This document shows, in pieces, positions 1-12,743 of a DNA stretch of 64,000 nt. The notes below the pieces were generated by a model. It was not told the origin of the DNA. It was given only the letters and a program-made list of their open reading frames with translations, and did no database searches. How positions within the stretch are numbered: the stretch's first letter is position 1; every line of letters starts with the position of its first letter. The translations under genes were made by a program, and so were the position numbers. Source of the DNA: Spisula solida (Eukaryota; Mollusca; Bivalvia; Venerida; Mactridae); NCBI GenBank assembly GCA_947247005.1, contig OX365955.1:36125822-36189821 (forward strand), given 5' to 3'.

Positions 1-889
1 ATCTGGATGTATTTAACTATTACTGTAGATCATATATTTTACAAGACCATTATTTTGCATATTGGAGTTTATAAGTAATCAGTCAAAAAGTTTATTTTTT
101 TTAAAATACTTGTATATTCAACTTTCAAAGTTTAAGTGTATATATATAAAGTAGGGTTTTAAAGCAAGTATCTTTTTATTGTGATTTTAAATATTAACAC
201 ATTACATAAATAGGGACTACTTCATATTAATAGAACTTTCCAGGGTGCTTTTTAATATTTTTGTAACTTTAACTTAATGCCATGAGTCCTGTTGGCGTAC
301 TTTTGTTATGACGTCATATCCTGTTTTTTGTGACGTAACGTTGTGTGACGTTTTGGCGTAATTGTTATTTCATGACGTCATTTCCTGTTTTGTGCCATTG
401 ATTACAAAATGGCTGACATTGATGCCTGTATAATGTAGACAAAAACTTTTGTTTGTTTATTTTGAGAAAGGCTCAGGCCGAAACGTAAATAAATGAAGAG
501 TAAAATATAAGAGTGGTTAATAACGTTTCCATCGTAACCAGTTTTTGCGACTTTAGTATATCCTCCGTAAAGCGACATCCGGAGGAGACAGAAAAAACTG
601 CCGCTCTGTGGAGGTTGATTGTTTTAGAATGTCGTTCATAGACTTTTGAGTGTACATAATCACGGTAATCTTAAATTGATGTCGTTTGTCGCATAAAATT
701 AGATCTACTCGTAGCCGCGCATTTTTTTTCTCGATATAATACTTACGATTATTTAATTAAGATCGTTGATTAGTTCCAAAAATGCGTACAATCCACAAGT
801 CTAGTATTTATTGCTATTAAACACGACTCTCAAACCGAATCCACATTATTTTATGCACATGCCGTATTAAATTGAATGGTTTAGTCTAC
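1..889. other. non-coding, two CRE-like palindromes
   Basis: No exon seen. TGACGTCA occurs at about 310-317 and 373-380, the CREB/ATF core, within a GACGT-rich stretch. GAAAGGCTCAGGCCGAAACG at about 466-485 resembles a phrase I associate with retroelement ends, but nothing else supports that. Confidence 0.35.
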
Positions 890-1150
890 CTTCAAAGTGG
901 TAAAATCTCTATTACGTCATATCGCTCACTACACAATTTGTACACATGATCAGTAATTGGTTTACCTCTCGCGTGTAACTTGGTCAGTGCATAAATTATG
1001 CTAAAATTGACAGTTTTAGATGATGTGATTAACCATTAACACGATATTTGCGTGTACTGATTGATAAGCGTGTTTATGTCATTTACAATTATTAATAACG
1101 ACTTTGAATTAAAAAAATCGAATTTTATGCATCTCATCAAGTGCATGGTA
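890..1150 (+). repeat. diverged direct duplication, copy 1
   Basis: Shares an ordered series with 2495-2785: AATCTCTATTACGTCATAT, GGTCAGTGCAT, GATGTGATTAA, TTATTAAT.ACGACTT and ATGCATCTCATCAAGT. Non-coding. Confidence 0.7.
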
Positions 1151-1755
1151 TGTACTGAGATACTGTGTCGAACTGATCCCATAGACAGTCGCTAATTTAC
1201 TAGCGCCCGCGGCATCAGATTTAGTTACCTCGATGAGCGATAATTATTATAATCCACGAAGGTGCGAAAATTATTGTTAATGATCAAGTGATCTATTCAG
1301 CCTTGACATTTAATGATTTAATCCCATTATACATACACTATGTAAGTCGTATGCAGTGACACTTTTTACTAGTATATTGTAAGCGTAGTAACTGTATAAT
1401 GTGTAAACATGTCATCACCTTGACGACGTAGTCTATATTGCGCCCCGTATGTTCGACACTTAGATAATATTTTATGATTATCGATTTCAGCAAAAAAATC
1501 ATGTTTTTATACGAACGTCCGAATGCGAAAATTGGATCCGAACTTCGGAACGGGATCCGAACGTTCGGATGTCCGGATTCCGGTTGACAACTCTAGTAAT
1601 AACCCAGATGTAATCGGAACTGCATTTGTGCAATGTGAAATCTGAACGTTATCGAAGGGAGATAAATAGGACTGAATTACATCAATCATAATAATGTGTG
1701 TTTACACCAGTGTCTTACCCGTGTGCGTATATAAAACTGTCAACAAAATATTTAT

Positions 1756-2137
1756 ACCCCCCGCACAACGAGTTGTAAGGGGGGTATACTGGATTCAGCT
1801 TGTCTGTCGGTGTGTGTGTCTGTCTGTCTGTCTGTAGAAGCATTCTTGTGGACGCAATTCCTCAACATGTAGATGTGCATAAAGGAAAGAAATTGCGCTG
1901 CGACGATTTTTGACAAAATTATGGCCCTTTGTACTTTTATGCACTATTATGACTATACAATATATAGTGAACAAATCTTGTGGACACAACTTCTCCTACA
2001 GTTTTTGCAGCATTTTCTTCTAACTTTAACAGATGAACAACCTCAACATGTAGATGTGCATAAAGAAAAGAATAAGCTGCAATGATTTTTGCCACACGGG
2101 GGTATATTAGTCTGCCAAATGGCGACAGTTCTAGTAT
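1756..2137 (+). mobile_element. bivalve-type ACCCCCCGC...GGCGACAGTTCTAGT element
   Basis: Starts TACCCCCCGCACAACGAGTT with GTAAGGGGGGTATACT, then a (TGTC)n run, two repeats with CTCAACATGTAGATGTGCAT, and ends CACACGGGGGTATATTAGTC / GGCGACAGTTCTAGT. An inverted relative is at 53807-54404. Non-coding. Confidence 0.7.
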
Positions 2138-2494
2138 TTCAGTTTTTTTCCTAAGTATTCATCATTTTACAGTTATGTTTTCTTCCTTTTCATATCACAC
2201 TTCATTAACATTGCCTATATTGGTTTGCATTATACGAACAAACAAAGTAAGTGGCAAAATCACATGCTGTTTATAACAAGATAATACAAAAAACCTTGAT
2301 CCGGGAACACACTCACTAGTACACAGTCAGAAATTAAAAAGTAGTCACTAGGAGACAAGCCTGTCCAGCAGGTGAATGAATGCAAAAAAAAAGCAAACTA
2401 AAAAAACCTTAGTTACAAAATTAATGAAGAAACAAACCAGTAAAATAAAGTGACTAAAAAGTTAGTAACAAGTTGAATCGCTCGACAGCATCAC

Positions 2495-2785
2495 AGTGTA
2501 CTTTCCAAATATTAGAATCTCTATTGCGTCATATTGCTCGCTTAATACACAGTGAGTACACATGCAACATTGTGAGTCGTGTGTGTATGAATTGGGTCAG
2601 TGCATTTGCCGACGTCTGATCAATTGGTAATTTAAAACGATGTGATTAAGCATTGGACGTGTGTGCATGGATTTGTTTTCCTAAACAGATGGATAACATG
2701 TTTTGATATTTCATTCCCAATTATTAATTACGACTTGGATGTAAAATTTGGATTTAAATGCATCTCATCAAGTACATGTAAGTAC
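2495..2785 (+). repeat. diverged direct duplication, copy 2
   Basis: Second copy of the block at 890-1150, with AATCTCTATTGCGTCATAT, GGTCAGTGCAT, GATGTGATTAA and ATGCATCTCATCAAGT in the same order. It may be an old transposon or a local duplication. Confidence 0.7.
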
Positions 2786-3816
2786 GGTGTTATTGTGTTG
2801 CATAGAAAATTCACAACTTTTCTCCAGGACTTGGGTGTTCTGAAAATAGGCTATATAAATGCATTTTTGGCCGCATAATGAGCATGTCATGTTTACATCT
2901 CGTGCAAGGCTTTGTGTAAATCAATAAGCGTTCGCAAGTCACTTGCTAACAGAAGATTGACGCCATGGCACAGAGAAAAAACATTGCATATTTACCGTGG
3001 AGAAAAAAAGTTTACTATTGGTTTCTAAATATTTTGTACTGTACATGCGTACATGTACATCAATACAAACATTACAGTAGAACTGACTTGTATCGAGTGG
3101 ATCCACTGTGAATCCCCAACATCATCACGTTTTTATGGCCTCATGCATCGTGGTGGTCACGGTGACATGTGATTGACAGATGAGTGGAATCACTCAGAAA
3201 AACGTGGTGATTTTCCACACCCAAGTAAAATTTATCCACGGTGGCATAGTGATTTAGGCAAAAGTTGCGTGAGCTGTACTGTACTTAAAAATATACAGAA
3301 ACTCATCTGTTATCAAGCTACTTACTTTTGTAGCCTACAGATTTGTTGCTTTCAAATGCAATAAACTGGTTTGAATCAGCAAAAGTGACTAGTTTAACTT
3401 TACTTCACTTTTATTACTTATTTGTTCCAGGCAACCAGACTAGTACTAATTAAGCAGATTGAAAAAAGATTTCTTTCTTTATTGCCTTGAGTGTGAAAAT
3501 TAGAGTGCCTGGATCAATTGCTTTACAATAGGGATGTGTATAGTAGATATTTTACTGGAAGCAAAAAACATTGAACTGCCATAAAAACATTATCTCTCTC
3601 ATTTTAACCTTTATTTTCATAACCCTATTAATTTAAAAATGTTGATGAAATAAGGACCACTTAATATTTGCTAGTTGCTACTCAGCACTATAATCGCATG
3701 AATTTGAGTCCCCCCCTTTCAACTGCTTTTGAATCTCCATCTGGAAGATTAAACCCTGAATTTGGTAGCAAATTAACCAAATAGTGATATCCCTACTTTA
3801 CCTTATATACATTCAG

Positions 3817-3903
3817 ACAATGTAAGGAAGCTTTGGGAGGTCGTGGATTACAGGAAGTTGAACGCCTCGTTAATGAGGGTACACTTACAGAACAAGATCT
3901 AAG
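3817..3903 (+). CDS. internal exon of an unrecognised plus-strand gene
   Basis: Acceptor ATTCAG at 3811-3816 and donor GTTTGT from 3904. It encodes QCKEALGGRGLQEVERLVN followed by EGTLTEQDLR, a charged, helix-prone sequence of normal protein composition. It enters with one base completing a codon and leaves in phase 2, which fits the exon at 8080-8164 exactly (AG|A = Arg). No upstream exon was found in 1-3816, so the rest of the gene probably lies left of the window. I do not recognise the protein. Confidence 0.6.
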
Positions 3904-4740
3904 GTTTGTATTAAATCACTGACTTATCTATGATTTTAAGCATGAAGTCTTCTCTGCAGTTTGTTAGCAGTGGTTGTTAACTTGTTGTACACACTGGCTA
4001 AGAAATCTTCATGTGTGTTATTCATGACCCCTATTGAGTTCAAGGTCTATAGGTGAAAGGTCATGGCAAGATTGGCTGAATGTTCTAACTCTTATTGATT
4101 AATATGACCATCCTTGTATATTGATTTTAAACTGAAATACTTCCCAGTGAGTTTTTAGAATGGGTTACTTCCAATGTTCAACAATTTCTTCAAATGTCTA
4201 AAATACCTTGGATCAAATTTGACGTACTTGCATACTTTCATGTATGGTATATAATAAATACACAAACAACTTTGAGACAGCAGTTGTATGTTTATTATAC
4301 TCATTCTATGTCTCATCATGAAATCATTTCAGCTCTTCAACATGGTAATGAATGTTTGATTTAACAAATTGATCTGATTAAATAACATAAAATGTTGAGT
4401 GGTGATAGATAACACACTTGTGTTATGTTTGATAATTCACTTGTAAAATAATTGTACCATGTCACAAAACAATGTGAGAACTAAGCACTATATTCATGTA
4501 AGTTATAGTTAGAACATATTAAAGTCCCAATAAGGTTTAAATTGGTAGTATTTTCTGTCTACAAAGACTATCGAAAGATCTAGATATTACATTAGACCAA
4601 AAATGGTACAGAAGGGACCCATATCTGATCTCAGGTCGCTGTTCCTTCTTTGAGAAATAATCAAACGAAAACGCTTATTAGTATTTTGTCCTCAGAAAAC
4701 TTCGTTAATGATCGAAAATACGCACAAACGGGAATCTTTC

Positions 4741-6085
4741 ACTTAAGAACGGGCGCTAGGGATAAGAACTGGCCCTGTAACTCAAAAACCAACCACAAAT
4801 ACGAAATTTGTATGCTTTAAAATGATAGTATAATAGAATTTCGGGCTTCATATGTGAATTTTAGAACAATTTGAAAGATAAAAAAAACTTAAGACCTATT
4901 TTGGGATAAGATACATGTACTGAATTCCTAGAAATGGTTTCGCGCATTTTAAGTTAGCAACTTTCGCGGGAGGTATCATTTCGCGAAGTTTAATAGCCGC
5001 GAAAATGTTACCTCCAACGAATCCGCGAACGTTTCTAGCTTCTTCCTACTAAAAACGCAAAATCATTTGTCGAAGGATAATTGTACTTGCGCATACATGA
5101 CGTGGGAACTTCTGTCAATAAATTCATCTTTATAAAATCTAAGATTAATTGCGTTAATCATCAATTTCGATCCTGTAAGAATCGTGCATATTTAGGCTGT
5201 GTAGACATAAACACTGATGACGTAGCATGTAATGTGCTCAATGTAAACAAGCACGGGGGTACATGGGTGGGGTGTTAACATTCAGTTTACTTCTACATAC
5301 GAAAGTTTTGTCATGATTAAAGTCAATGTATTCCTGTACAGGTATTTACAATAATCATTTCACATTTATTTGTTTAACATATGTTTGGTGGTTAATTTAT
5401 AATAATAACTATTTACTGGTTTATGTTGATAACACCTAGTGAAAACACTTTATGAAATCCTTATTAATTGATCTTCGTAATTGTTATCAGGTCAGTTAAG
5501 ATCACAATCAATTGAATTTGATCATGTATACACGGATGGTGATGACAAACAGTCCAATTAAAATTGCGAGATGTGTCAAACATACCTTTATGCCGTAGCG
5601 ACTTTAGTTTCGCGGAATTCGCGGGCCTTATGATTCCGTGAAAATTTGTAGCCGCGAATATGCCGACGGTATGAAAAATGCGAAATATTGTATCCGCAAA
5701 AGTATCTAGGAATACAGTATAACCTCCCCATCAATAAGAACTGGCGCATAACAATCGATAGATACGAAGAGAACAGGCACTATAACTTAAAAATAATGCG
5801 TACATAAGATGATTTAAAGGTTTTTAAATGGAGCTGATAGTATTTGGGGCTTATTATGTGAATTTCAGGACAATTGGAATGATAACTTATGACAAATGTT
5901 GTTATCACAATTGTGAACGTCTCTTTATATAAAGTCAAGACAATATTAGCTCGGGTCTATGAAAATTAGACTAAGACTAACACGGCTTTAACTCGTGTTT
6001 TAACAATCAAATAATATTTGTGTTTGGTTTTTGAATTACAGGGCCTGTTCTTATCCTCAGTGCCAGTTCTTAAGGACTGGCGCTA
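4741..6085. mobile_element. inverted-repeat (foldback) element in plus-gene intron
   Basis: The left arm ACTTAAGAACGGGCGCTAGG ... GATAAGAACTGGCCCTGTAA (4741-4810) pairs with the right arm at about 6015-6080 (CAGGGCCTGTTCTTATCCTC, AGTTCTTAAG). Inner arms with CCTAGAA...TTCGCG (4925-5040) and TCTAGGAATAC (5590-5720) are also inverted. No transposase frame seen. Confidence 0.65.
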
Positions 6086-6384
6086 GTTCTTAACTGTAAG
6101 ATAGTGCAATAGGTGTGTTATCCATCCATTGGTTTTCAGAGACTGGGGGAAAATTCTCGGTAGTCTCCGGAAAGTGACGAAGAAGCTGTTAAACACCGTA
6201 TTTGTAAACAAACCGGGCTCGTTATGCCAATCTTCCAGAAAAGATTATTTCACATATATGACAGTTAGCACGTGTTTTAATGGCTCATTGTGTTCATTAA
6301 TTGTCTCTCATCAAATCAGTATCACAGATATGTGTTTTCTATTTGAAGAAAATACGTCGTTCCGGAACCTTATTGTGGCTTTAA

Positions 6385-6460
6385 GTAAATTTTAATGATT
6401 AAAAAGGGCGAAGCGAGCAGAGCGAAGCGAGTCCTTTTAAGTCATTAAAATTTACTTAAT
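6385..6460. repeat. perfect-looking hairpin around GCGAAGCGAG repeats
   Basis: TAAGTAAATTTTAATGA...AAAAGG pairs with CCTTTTAAGTCATTAAAATT...TA, leaving a loop of GCGAAGCGAGCAGAGCGAAG-type repeats. Probably the centre of a short inverted-repeat element. Confidence 0.6.
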
Positions 6461-6867
6461 ATGTTCTAACTGGCTTAGAATATAACATTCTGCATTCTGA
6501 TTGGCCGATAGAAATTAGGGCCAACGCATGACGTCAAGTCTGTTAAGAGAAAATTTTCATTTAACCGCCAATTTTCTGCGTTTTCATTGGCTCACAATGT
6601 AGGTTATATTCTAAATGTTGTTAAATCTTGACATGTTACTTACAGGAAACATAAGTTCTAGGTTTGTACACAGACACACATTATGTGTTGCTATTCTAAT
6701 ACATAGATTCCTACAGGTTGCACTATATTTGTGGTGTGTTTGCACTGTACTAAGCTATGGTTTGATTAACGTACAATCCATCATGTAGATGGTAGTAGTG
6801 GTCAAATAAATGAAACATGATTAAACTTATTTCTTAAAATTGGTGAAATGCTGGTTATTAGTACCCT

Positions 6868-7295
6868 ACCGGTTTTCAACTGGAGGGGACTATAGGTTTG
6901 CCCTCTGTCCGTCAGTCTGTTTGTCTGTCCGTCCGTCTGTCTGTCACACAATCTGGATCCTGACATAACTCAAACAGTTTCCAAGCTAGGTTTATGAAAC
7001 TTAGTATGTGGATAGGGGGCTATAAGGGGATAATGCATGTCTAAAATATTTTCATTCTGACAAAAATTGTGGTTGCTATGGAGACAGAAAGAGTGAAAAT
7101 ATGTCCAAAATCTAGATCCTGTCATAACTCTTAGTTTCCAAGCTGTGTTCATGAAACTTGGCATATGGGTAGGTGTCAATAAGGAGATTGTGCCCATCTT
7201 TTTTATTCTGACAAAAAGTGTGGTTGCTATGGCAAAATAATTAAACATTGAAAAAATTCAAAGGCCACGGCTTCAAACCGGTGGGGAACTTCTGT
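6868..7295. mobile_element. bivalve-type ACCGGTTTTCAACTGG...AAACCGGTGGGG element
   Basis: The ends are inverted copies around ACCGGTTT. A (CTGTCCGTC)n run is followed by two copies of about 165 bp containing AAACTTGGCATATGGGTAGG and TTCTGACAAAAA-TGTGGTTGCTATGG. Non-coding. Confidence 0.6.
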
Positions 7296-7744
7296 ATTGC
7301 TTGCAATTCTTTGTGACTGGTTTGTTTGTTGAACTATAGTCTATAGCAGCGTGTATGGGTTAGAAACTGATTGTGAGGTTTCAACAGTTCTTGTATCATG
7401 TATCTCCTTTAAAGTTTTCTCTAACAGTAATTAAGGCTTGAAAATTTCCAAGTATTTATTGATATTTGAAGTATTGCAGCTGGAGTCTTGTTTTTATGGA
7501 ACCCTGTTTGAGCCAAGTAACGGATCTGTAATTCAATAGAAACACTGATTTCATGAAATTTGCACATTCTTGTCATGCAGTGTGTTTAATGGTTATTGTT
7601 TGGAAGTTGTTGGCATTAAAATAGGCTTGGTGCAAACAGATCATCATTATTATTGATGTCTTTACTCTATTTCCAGCTATTATCTATTTGAAGCTTTGAA
7701 ATAATTCCAGAATGTTTCCTTGAATTTTATATTATGATCGCTTG

Positions 7745-8035
7745 TACTGTTTGAATGATATCTGGATGGATGAACCTTCACATGAATACTTGCTACCAGC
7801 CTAGTTGTGCTTATTCTCACAAATCTTAGGGTGGATGATTTTTTCCAGAGTTATGGCCCTTTATGTGAGACATATGTTGCTGCGTCAAAAACTCTTCCAT
7901 GTTGTAACTGCTTTTGTTTATTTATGACATTCTATAGGGGGAAAATGTTTGTGTTTGTTTTTACAGTTACCACGACAGCAAGAGAAAGGATTTATAATTT
8001 ACAGTTACCACGACAGCAAGAGAAAGGATTTATAA
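7745..8035 (+). repeat. old dispersed repeat plus a 37-bp direct duplication
   Basis: 7745-7960 is a diverged relative of 10380-10600 (CACATGAATA, TTGCTACCAG-CCTAGTTGTGC). At 7962-8036 a 37-bp stretch starting ACAGTTACCACGACAGCAAG occurs twice in tandem, just before the acceptor of exon 8080-8164. Confidence 0.6.
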
Positions 8036-8079
8036 TATAGTAGTTAACTATGTATAACATTTTTCTATGTATATTTCAG

Positions 8080-8164
8080 ACCACACATGAAATTGAGCAG
8101 ATCTATTGGGGAAGACAATATGGAGATATGTCACCTAAATTTAGACGACCTTGACCTTGGATGA
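8080..8164 (+). CDS. terminal exon of the same unrecognised plus-strand gene
   Basis: Acceptor TTTCAG at 8074-8079. It encodes PHMKLSRSIGEDNMEICHLN then LDDLDLG and a TGA stop at 8162-8164. The phase joins exon 3817-3903. The acidic LNLDDLDLG tail is distinctive but I cannot assign a family. The intervening intron is about 4.2 kb and full of mobile elements. The gene model rests on splice signals, phase and composition. Confidence 0.55.
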
Positions 8165-8800
8165 GTGATGTGTCATGTGACCAAATGTGTCATGTGACCA
8201 TATAAGGTTTTACCCATAATGTGCAATTGATCTTCATAATAACTTGACTGTGATAGAGATGTCTAAGTGTGTTATTTTTGTATATCTCATACGTCAAATG
8301 TATTGAGTTCAACAATGTCTTCTGACTCTAAATATTGAGCTTGTGTCTTGTCATTGAATGAGAGACTTTAGTGAGTTCCCTCCTCCTGATGTTCTATAAG
8401 GGTACATTGGCTGTTATATTTGGATTACTGAGCTTTTACCACTGCATTGTTTGTCTCTTATCCTTTGTAAAAGGTGAATGACAATTCTTTCCTCAAGACT
8501 GGTGTGATTTCATACTAGGATTCCCCCGGTGTCCAAAGGTTACGGTGTCCAAAGGTTACAGTGGAAATCAGAACAAAGAATAAGTTTAACTGCAGGGTTT
8601 GTACATGCCAATGTTTATATTATGATGGGTCCAACACTTTGTTTAACAAAGGTGTGATAAACTTGACATGTGGTATTTCTATGAGAAACAAGAGTAAAGT
8701 GAGAGGATTCCAACTGGTGAGGTAACCAGTAATTACTGGTTTGTATTAGCTTCATCTGAGTAGGAAGATGATTCGCATGTGACCATTTCATTGATATGTT

Positions 8801-9272
8801 GTTGGATATAACGTGTGAAAGGATACTGCCCTTCAGAATGATATGATGTTTATAGTATTGTTGGATATAACGTGTGAAAGGATACTGCCTTTCAGAATGA
8901 TATGGTGTTTACAGTATTGTTGGATATAACGTGTGAAAGGATACTGCCTTTCAGAATGATATGGTGTTTACAGTATTGTTGGATATAACGTGTGAAAGGA
9001 TACTGCCTTTCAGAATGATATGGTGTTTACAGTATTGTTGGATATAACGTGTGAAAGGATACTGCCCTTTATAATGATATGGTGTTTACAGTATTGTTGG
9101 ATATAACTTGTGAAAGGATACTGCCCTTTATAATGATATGATGTTTACAGTATTGTTGGATATAACGTGTGAAAGGATACTGCCCTTCAGAATGATATGG
9201 TGTTTACAGTATTGTTGGATATAATGTGTGAAAGGATACTGCCCTTCAGAATGATATGGTGTTTACAGTATT
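8801..9272. repeat. 59-bp minisatellite, 8 copies
   Basis: The unit begins GTTGGATATAACGTGTGAAA and contains GGATACTGCC and AATGATATGGTGTTTACAGT. Starts at 8801 and 8860 confirm the 59-bp period. Copies differ at a few sites. A further 44-bp unit (GGTTTCCGTGTCTTGTATAG) occurs twice just after, about 9293-9378. Confidence 0.93.
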
Positions 9273-9839
9273 GTATATTAATATATTTGTATTTATGTAG
9301 GTTTCCGTGTCTTGTATAGGTATATAATGGTTGTATTTATGTAGGTTTCCGTGTCTTGTATAGGTATATAATGGTTGTGAATAGGATGTGGTTATATGTT
9401 GTATTATATTGTATTGTGCGATACTAGATATAGTCATGGAATTACGGAGCCTTATTGGTCCTTTACGGACACGAATAATTTTATACTGCCCATAACAATG
9501 TATTCAACAGTGATTTATCCCATATTGAGGATTTGCAAATGTTGGTCTGTCGGTCTGTAGTCTGCATGATTTCTGCAGGAATGGTTGGGCCTAAGCTCCT
9601 CAAACTGGAAGTTGGTCATATCAGACAGGCAGACGAATGGACAGAGAGACATAAAACTATTCAGCCTATATACAGTTTACAGAGTAGCAACATAACATCC
9701 ATAGATGACTTCTTTTGATTTTGAGGGCTTTAGGTCAAGGTCATGGGGACTTTGAACATAAATTATTTTTTTGTTGCCATGTGGTGTAAATGTTTTACAA
9801 ACATCTTTTGTTCATTTATGCATCAATATTGTATAAAAA

Positions 9840-10130
9840 CTTCATATTAAAGCAATGTTATTTTGTTGGCCAGGTTTCAATGATTACTTCAATCTACCCT
9901 TTTCCACTCCATAATAATTTTGTTTGTTTACTAAAATGATTCCAACATTTGACCTACTGTAAACTCATTAATTTGCTTGGGTATAAAATGTTGTGGTCAA
10001 ACACTTATTCCTATTGGGAGGATAATTAATCTGTAATCATGGGTTTAGATTTTATTATTGAGTTTGACCATGAAATCATAGAAAATTTAAGTCCCATGAA
10101 AAATAATTGTATTACGTTTTTGTGTTATAA
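9840..10130. mobile_element. possible AT-rich inverted-repeat element fragment
   Basis: TACTGTAAACTCATTAATTT, GGGTTTAGATTTTATTATTG and GACCATGAAATCATAGAAAA resemble bivalve elements with CGTGG..TTTAGATTTCGTGG and GACCACGAAATC; a relative lies at 23075-23215. Low certainty. Confidence 0.35.
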
Positions 10131-10379
10131 ACATGTTTTATATTATTTTAGCTCTTCCATTACTTGTTATTTCGATGATTACACTTATTTATGCAACTTT
10201 GTTTGAAAACCAGATGTATATTTACACAAAATGTATTTTTTGTTTTGATCCGTCCGAAAGTTTATTTTTGTTTACATTTCTTTCCTTTTACATTGTATGC
10301 TTGTGAAATTATGCTTGATTTAGTTATATGTTATATACAGTAGTTCTAGCCTGTCTTTATTATGTCTTCCATATATACT

Positions 10380-10600
10380 GGGGGAGGCATAATGATTTTT
10401 TTCTGGACATCTTGATGGAAGCCCGTCACAAAGTTTGTCTGTGCTTGTTCTCCTTAACCACTGCTCGGATTATAATGAAACTGCACATGAATAGTTGCTA
10501 CCAGACCTAGTTGTGCATATTGACAGACGGATGAATATTTCCGGAGTTAAGGCCCTTCATGGGAGACAAACTTTTTGTGTTAAAACCCTTTTTAGGTTGT
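10380..10600 (+). repeat. old dispersed repeat (ATGGCCC/GGCATAA type)
   Basis: GGGGGAGGCATAATGATTTT then TGCACATGAATAGTTGCTAC, CAGACCTAGTTGTGC, and GGAGTTAAGGCCCTTCATGG. Related to 7745-7960 and, inverted, 35385-35600. Confidence 0.5.
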
Positions 10601-10864
10601 ACTTGTATTCTAGGTTGTCATGTGTACTAGTGTTCACCAAATGTTAATGTTGAAGTAAGCATGTTGATCAACTCAAACTAAGCCTTTAATTGTGTTAATT
10701 GATTGTCTGAATATGTTTGAGATTTTCTGACAAGCTTGGACAACAAATATTTTTTTTCAGTTCAGTACTTGAAGTATAGCTTTAGCAGCATTATGTTTAG
10801 ATATCACTTCCTACAGTTTTATAATTATATTACAATGGTGGAATCATAATGTACAGTCTTGCCC

Positions 10865-11190
10865 TTCTCCCGTCGGTTAGGTGTCTGCTTTTAGGAGCGG
10901 AAGGTCTTTGGCTCGAATTCCGTTTGTTCTGATATGGATGGTTGGTGAGCCAACAGTTAAAACTATTGAGTCCCTAATATGCAACCATTGTGTGTCCAGA
11001 CTACTTTGCCTTGTGGTCTTTCTTTCCTTGCTATTTCTCTTGTTCCTTCTTTTGGGCAAGTGCTCTGCATTCTTCTCTGAGTAATCATTTTGTGCTGAAC
11101 TTTAAACTGGTTGGTGTCTGAATCACAGGTCCCTGAAGTAGAGGGCAGTTGAGAGTGTCCTAAATTAGCCCTCACTGACTGACTAGTTAT
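10865..11190 (+). mobile_element. possible tRNA-headed SINE
   Basis: CCGTCGGTTAGGTGTCTGCT resembles an A box region and GGTCTTTGGCTCGAATTCCG a B box, with usual spacing. The body has GGGCAAGTGCTCTGCATTCT. No clear tail or target duplication. Confidence 0.4.
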
Positions 11191-11737
11191 GTGGCACTAA
11201 ATCTTTCCCTCTCTTGTCTTTCTTTATTCAAATACCTTAGTTTGGACAAATAGTCCAAGCTTCATTTAATGAAATCTTAACTGGGTCTGCCAGGAAGGCA
11301 TCAGCCAGCTCCTCAGATATGACCTTTCCACCAGAAAGCTTGGCATTTCCAACTATGACAAAGTCCTGAAACAATTCCTTGCATCAGCAAGTATCTCTAG
11401 CTTCTTCAGTCTCCATGTTTTGTTCTATAGATTTAATTTTATCATCTGACAGTTTTCCGCGATAGTAATGTATCCATTGCTTACACTTTTCTCATAAGAT
11501 TAAAATTACAGCCAGGACACACTGGGTATTCATTACTAGACATAACGGCCATGGTCGAGTGATAGATCTAATTAGGAGATTCACATTGCTTGGAGTCGAG
11601 TTGCTTTGCGAGAGCCTCAGCTTAAGAATTCAGGGAGCTCAAGTTCATGTCATTGGTCTCACAAATGGACCACACTATGTCATTAAATTTGTAGACGTCA
11701 GTTCTTAGAAATTTCTGGACACCATGACCAAAAAGTT

Positions 11738-12520
11738 ACTTTATGCCCCATATCAATAGATCGGGAGGCATATAGTGATTCACTTGTCCGTCTGTTCGAC
11801 AGTCCATACGCACCCACTTGTAGTTGTGAGGTGTGGAACAATAGGCTATATTTAGATTCTATTCATTTCGTTGCTTTTTGGGTGCAAAATGTTGCTTAAG
11901 GGGTTTTACAAACAAAAGGATGAACAAAAGAAACCCCACAATGTCAAGTCAGTGAGAATGTCCGTCCTGGCTAACCTAAATTGACCGTTTCTTCTAGCAT
12001 TATAATGGCTTGCTACAAATTTCCATACTTGCATGGATGTTGTATATTTATACACACCTGTATCACCTGACCCTATTTTGACCTTCACCTTGACCTAATT
12101 TTGGACTTAGACTTATTGATGGTCCAAATTCTTGGTTAATCCAAATTGACCGTTTCTTCTAGCATTTATATGGCTTGCTACGAAGCTTTCATACTTGCAT
12201 GGATGTTGCATATGAACACTCCACACGCCTGTATCACCTGACCCCATTTTAACCTTCACATTGACCTAATTTTAGACTTATACTTATTAAGCGTTCAATT
12301 CTTGGTTAACCCAAATTGACCGTTTCGTCTTACATAATGTCCATCATAGCGTTGCCTTCAAACTTGGCATACTTGATTACCATCATAAGCCCCTTACATT
12401 ATCAAAGCCTTGTAACACAATCCAACATTTTAACAGAATTATGGCCCCTGATTGACTTAGCTTTTTTATGGGCAAGGCTTCCACGGGGGCATAAGCATTT
12501 ATTGAATGCAGTCTTGTTTG
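11738..12520. mobile_element. bivalve-type ATGCCCC...GGGGGCATAAGC element
   Basis: TTATGCCCCATATCAATAGA, a CCGTC run, three repeats of CCAAATTGACCGTTTCTTCT, and an end at GGGGGCATAAGCATTTATTG with GTCTTGTTT. Related copies are at 18034-18342 and 26886-27482. Confidence 0.75.
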
Positions 12521-12743
12521 TGTATATTTTATTTGGTAGAGCTCATTTTCATATTTACAAACAAGCTCAATGGCTTTTCGAGGACTACACTAACAGAATT
12601 AAAACTACCTACTATTAAATTTACAAAAATAAGCAATTAATAAAGAAAAAAAGAAAATCTAAGACAATATACAGTAACCTCACATAATATAAATAAATGA
12701 ATAAACAAACAAAAAATAAACAACATAGTTTCAACACCTTTTT

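Noticed and set aside
466..485. GAAAGGCTCAGGCCGAAACG as the end of a Penelope-type retroelement
   Set aside because: Only this short phrase is suggestive. No reverse transcriptase, ribozyme fold or repeat ends could be supported nearby.
6129..6395. 88-codon plus-strand frame
   Set aside because: No splice context or family resemblance, and it ends in the hairpin repeat at 6385-6460.
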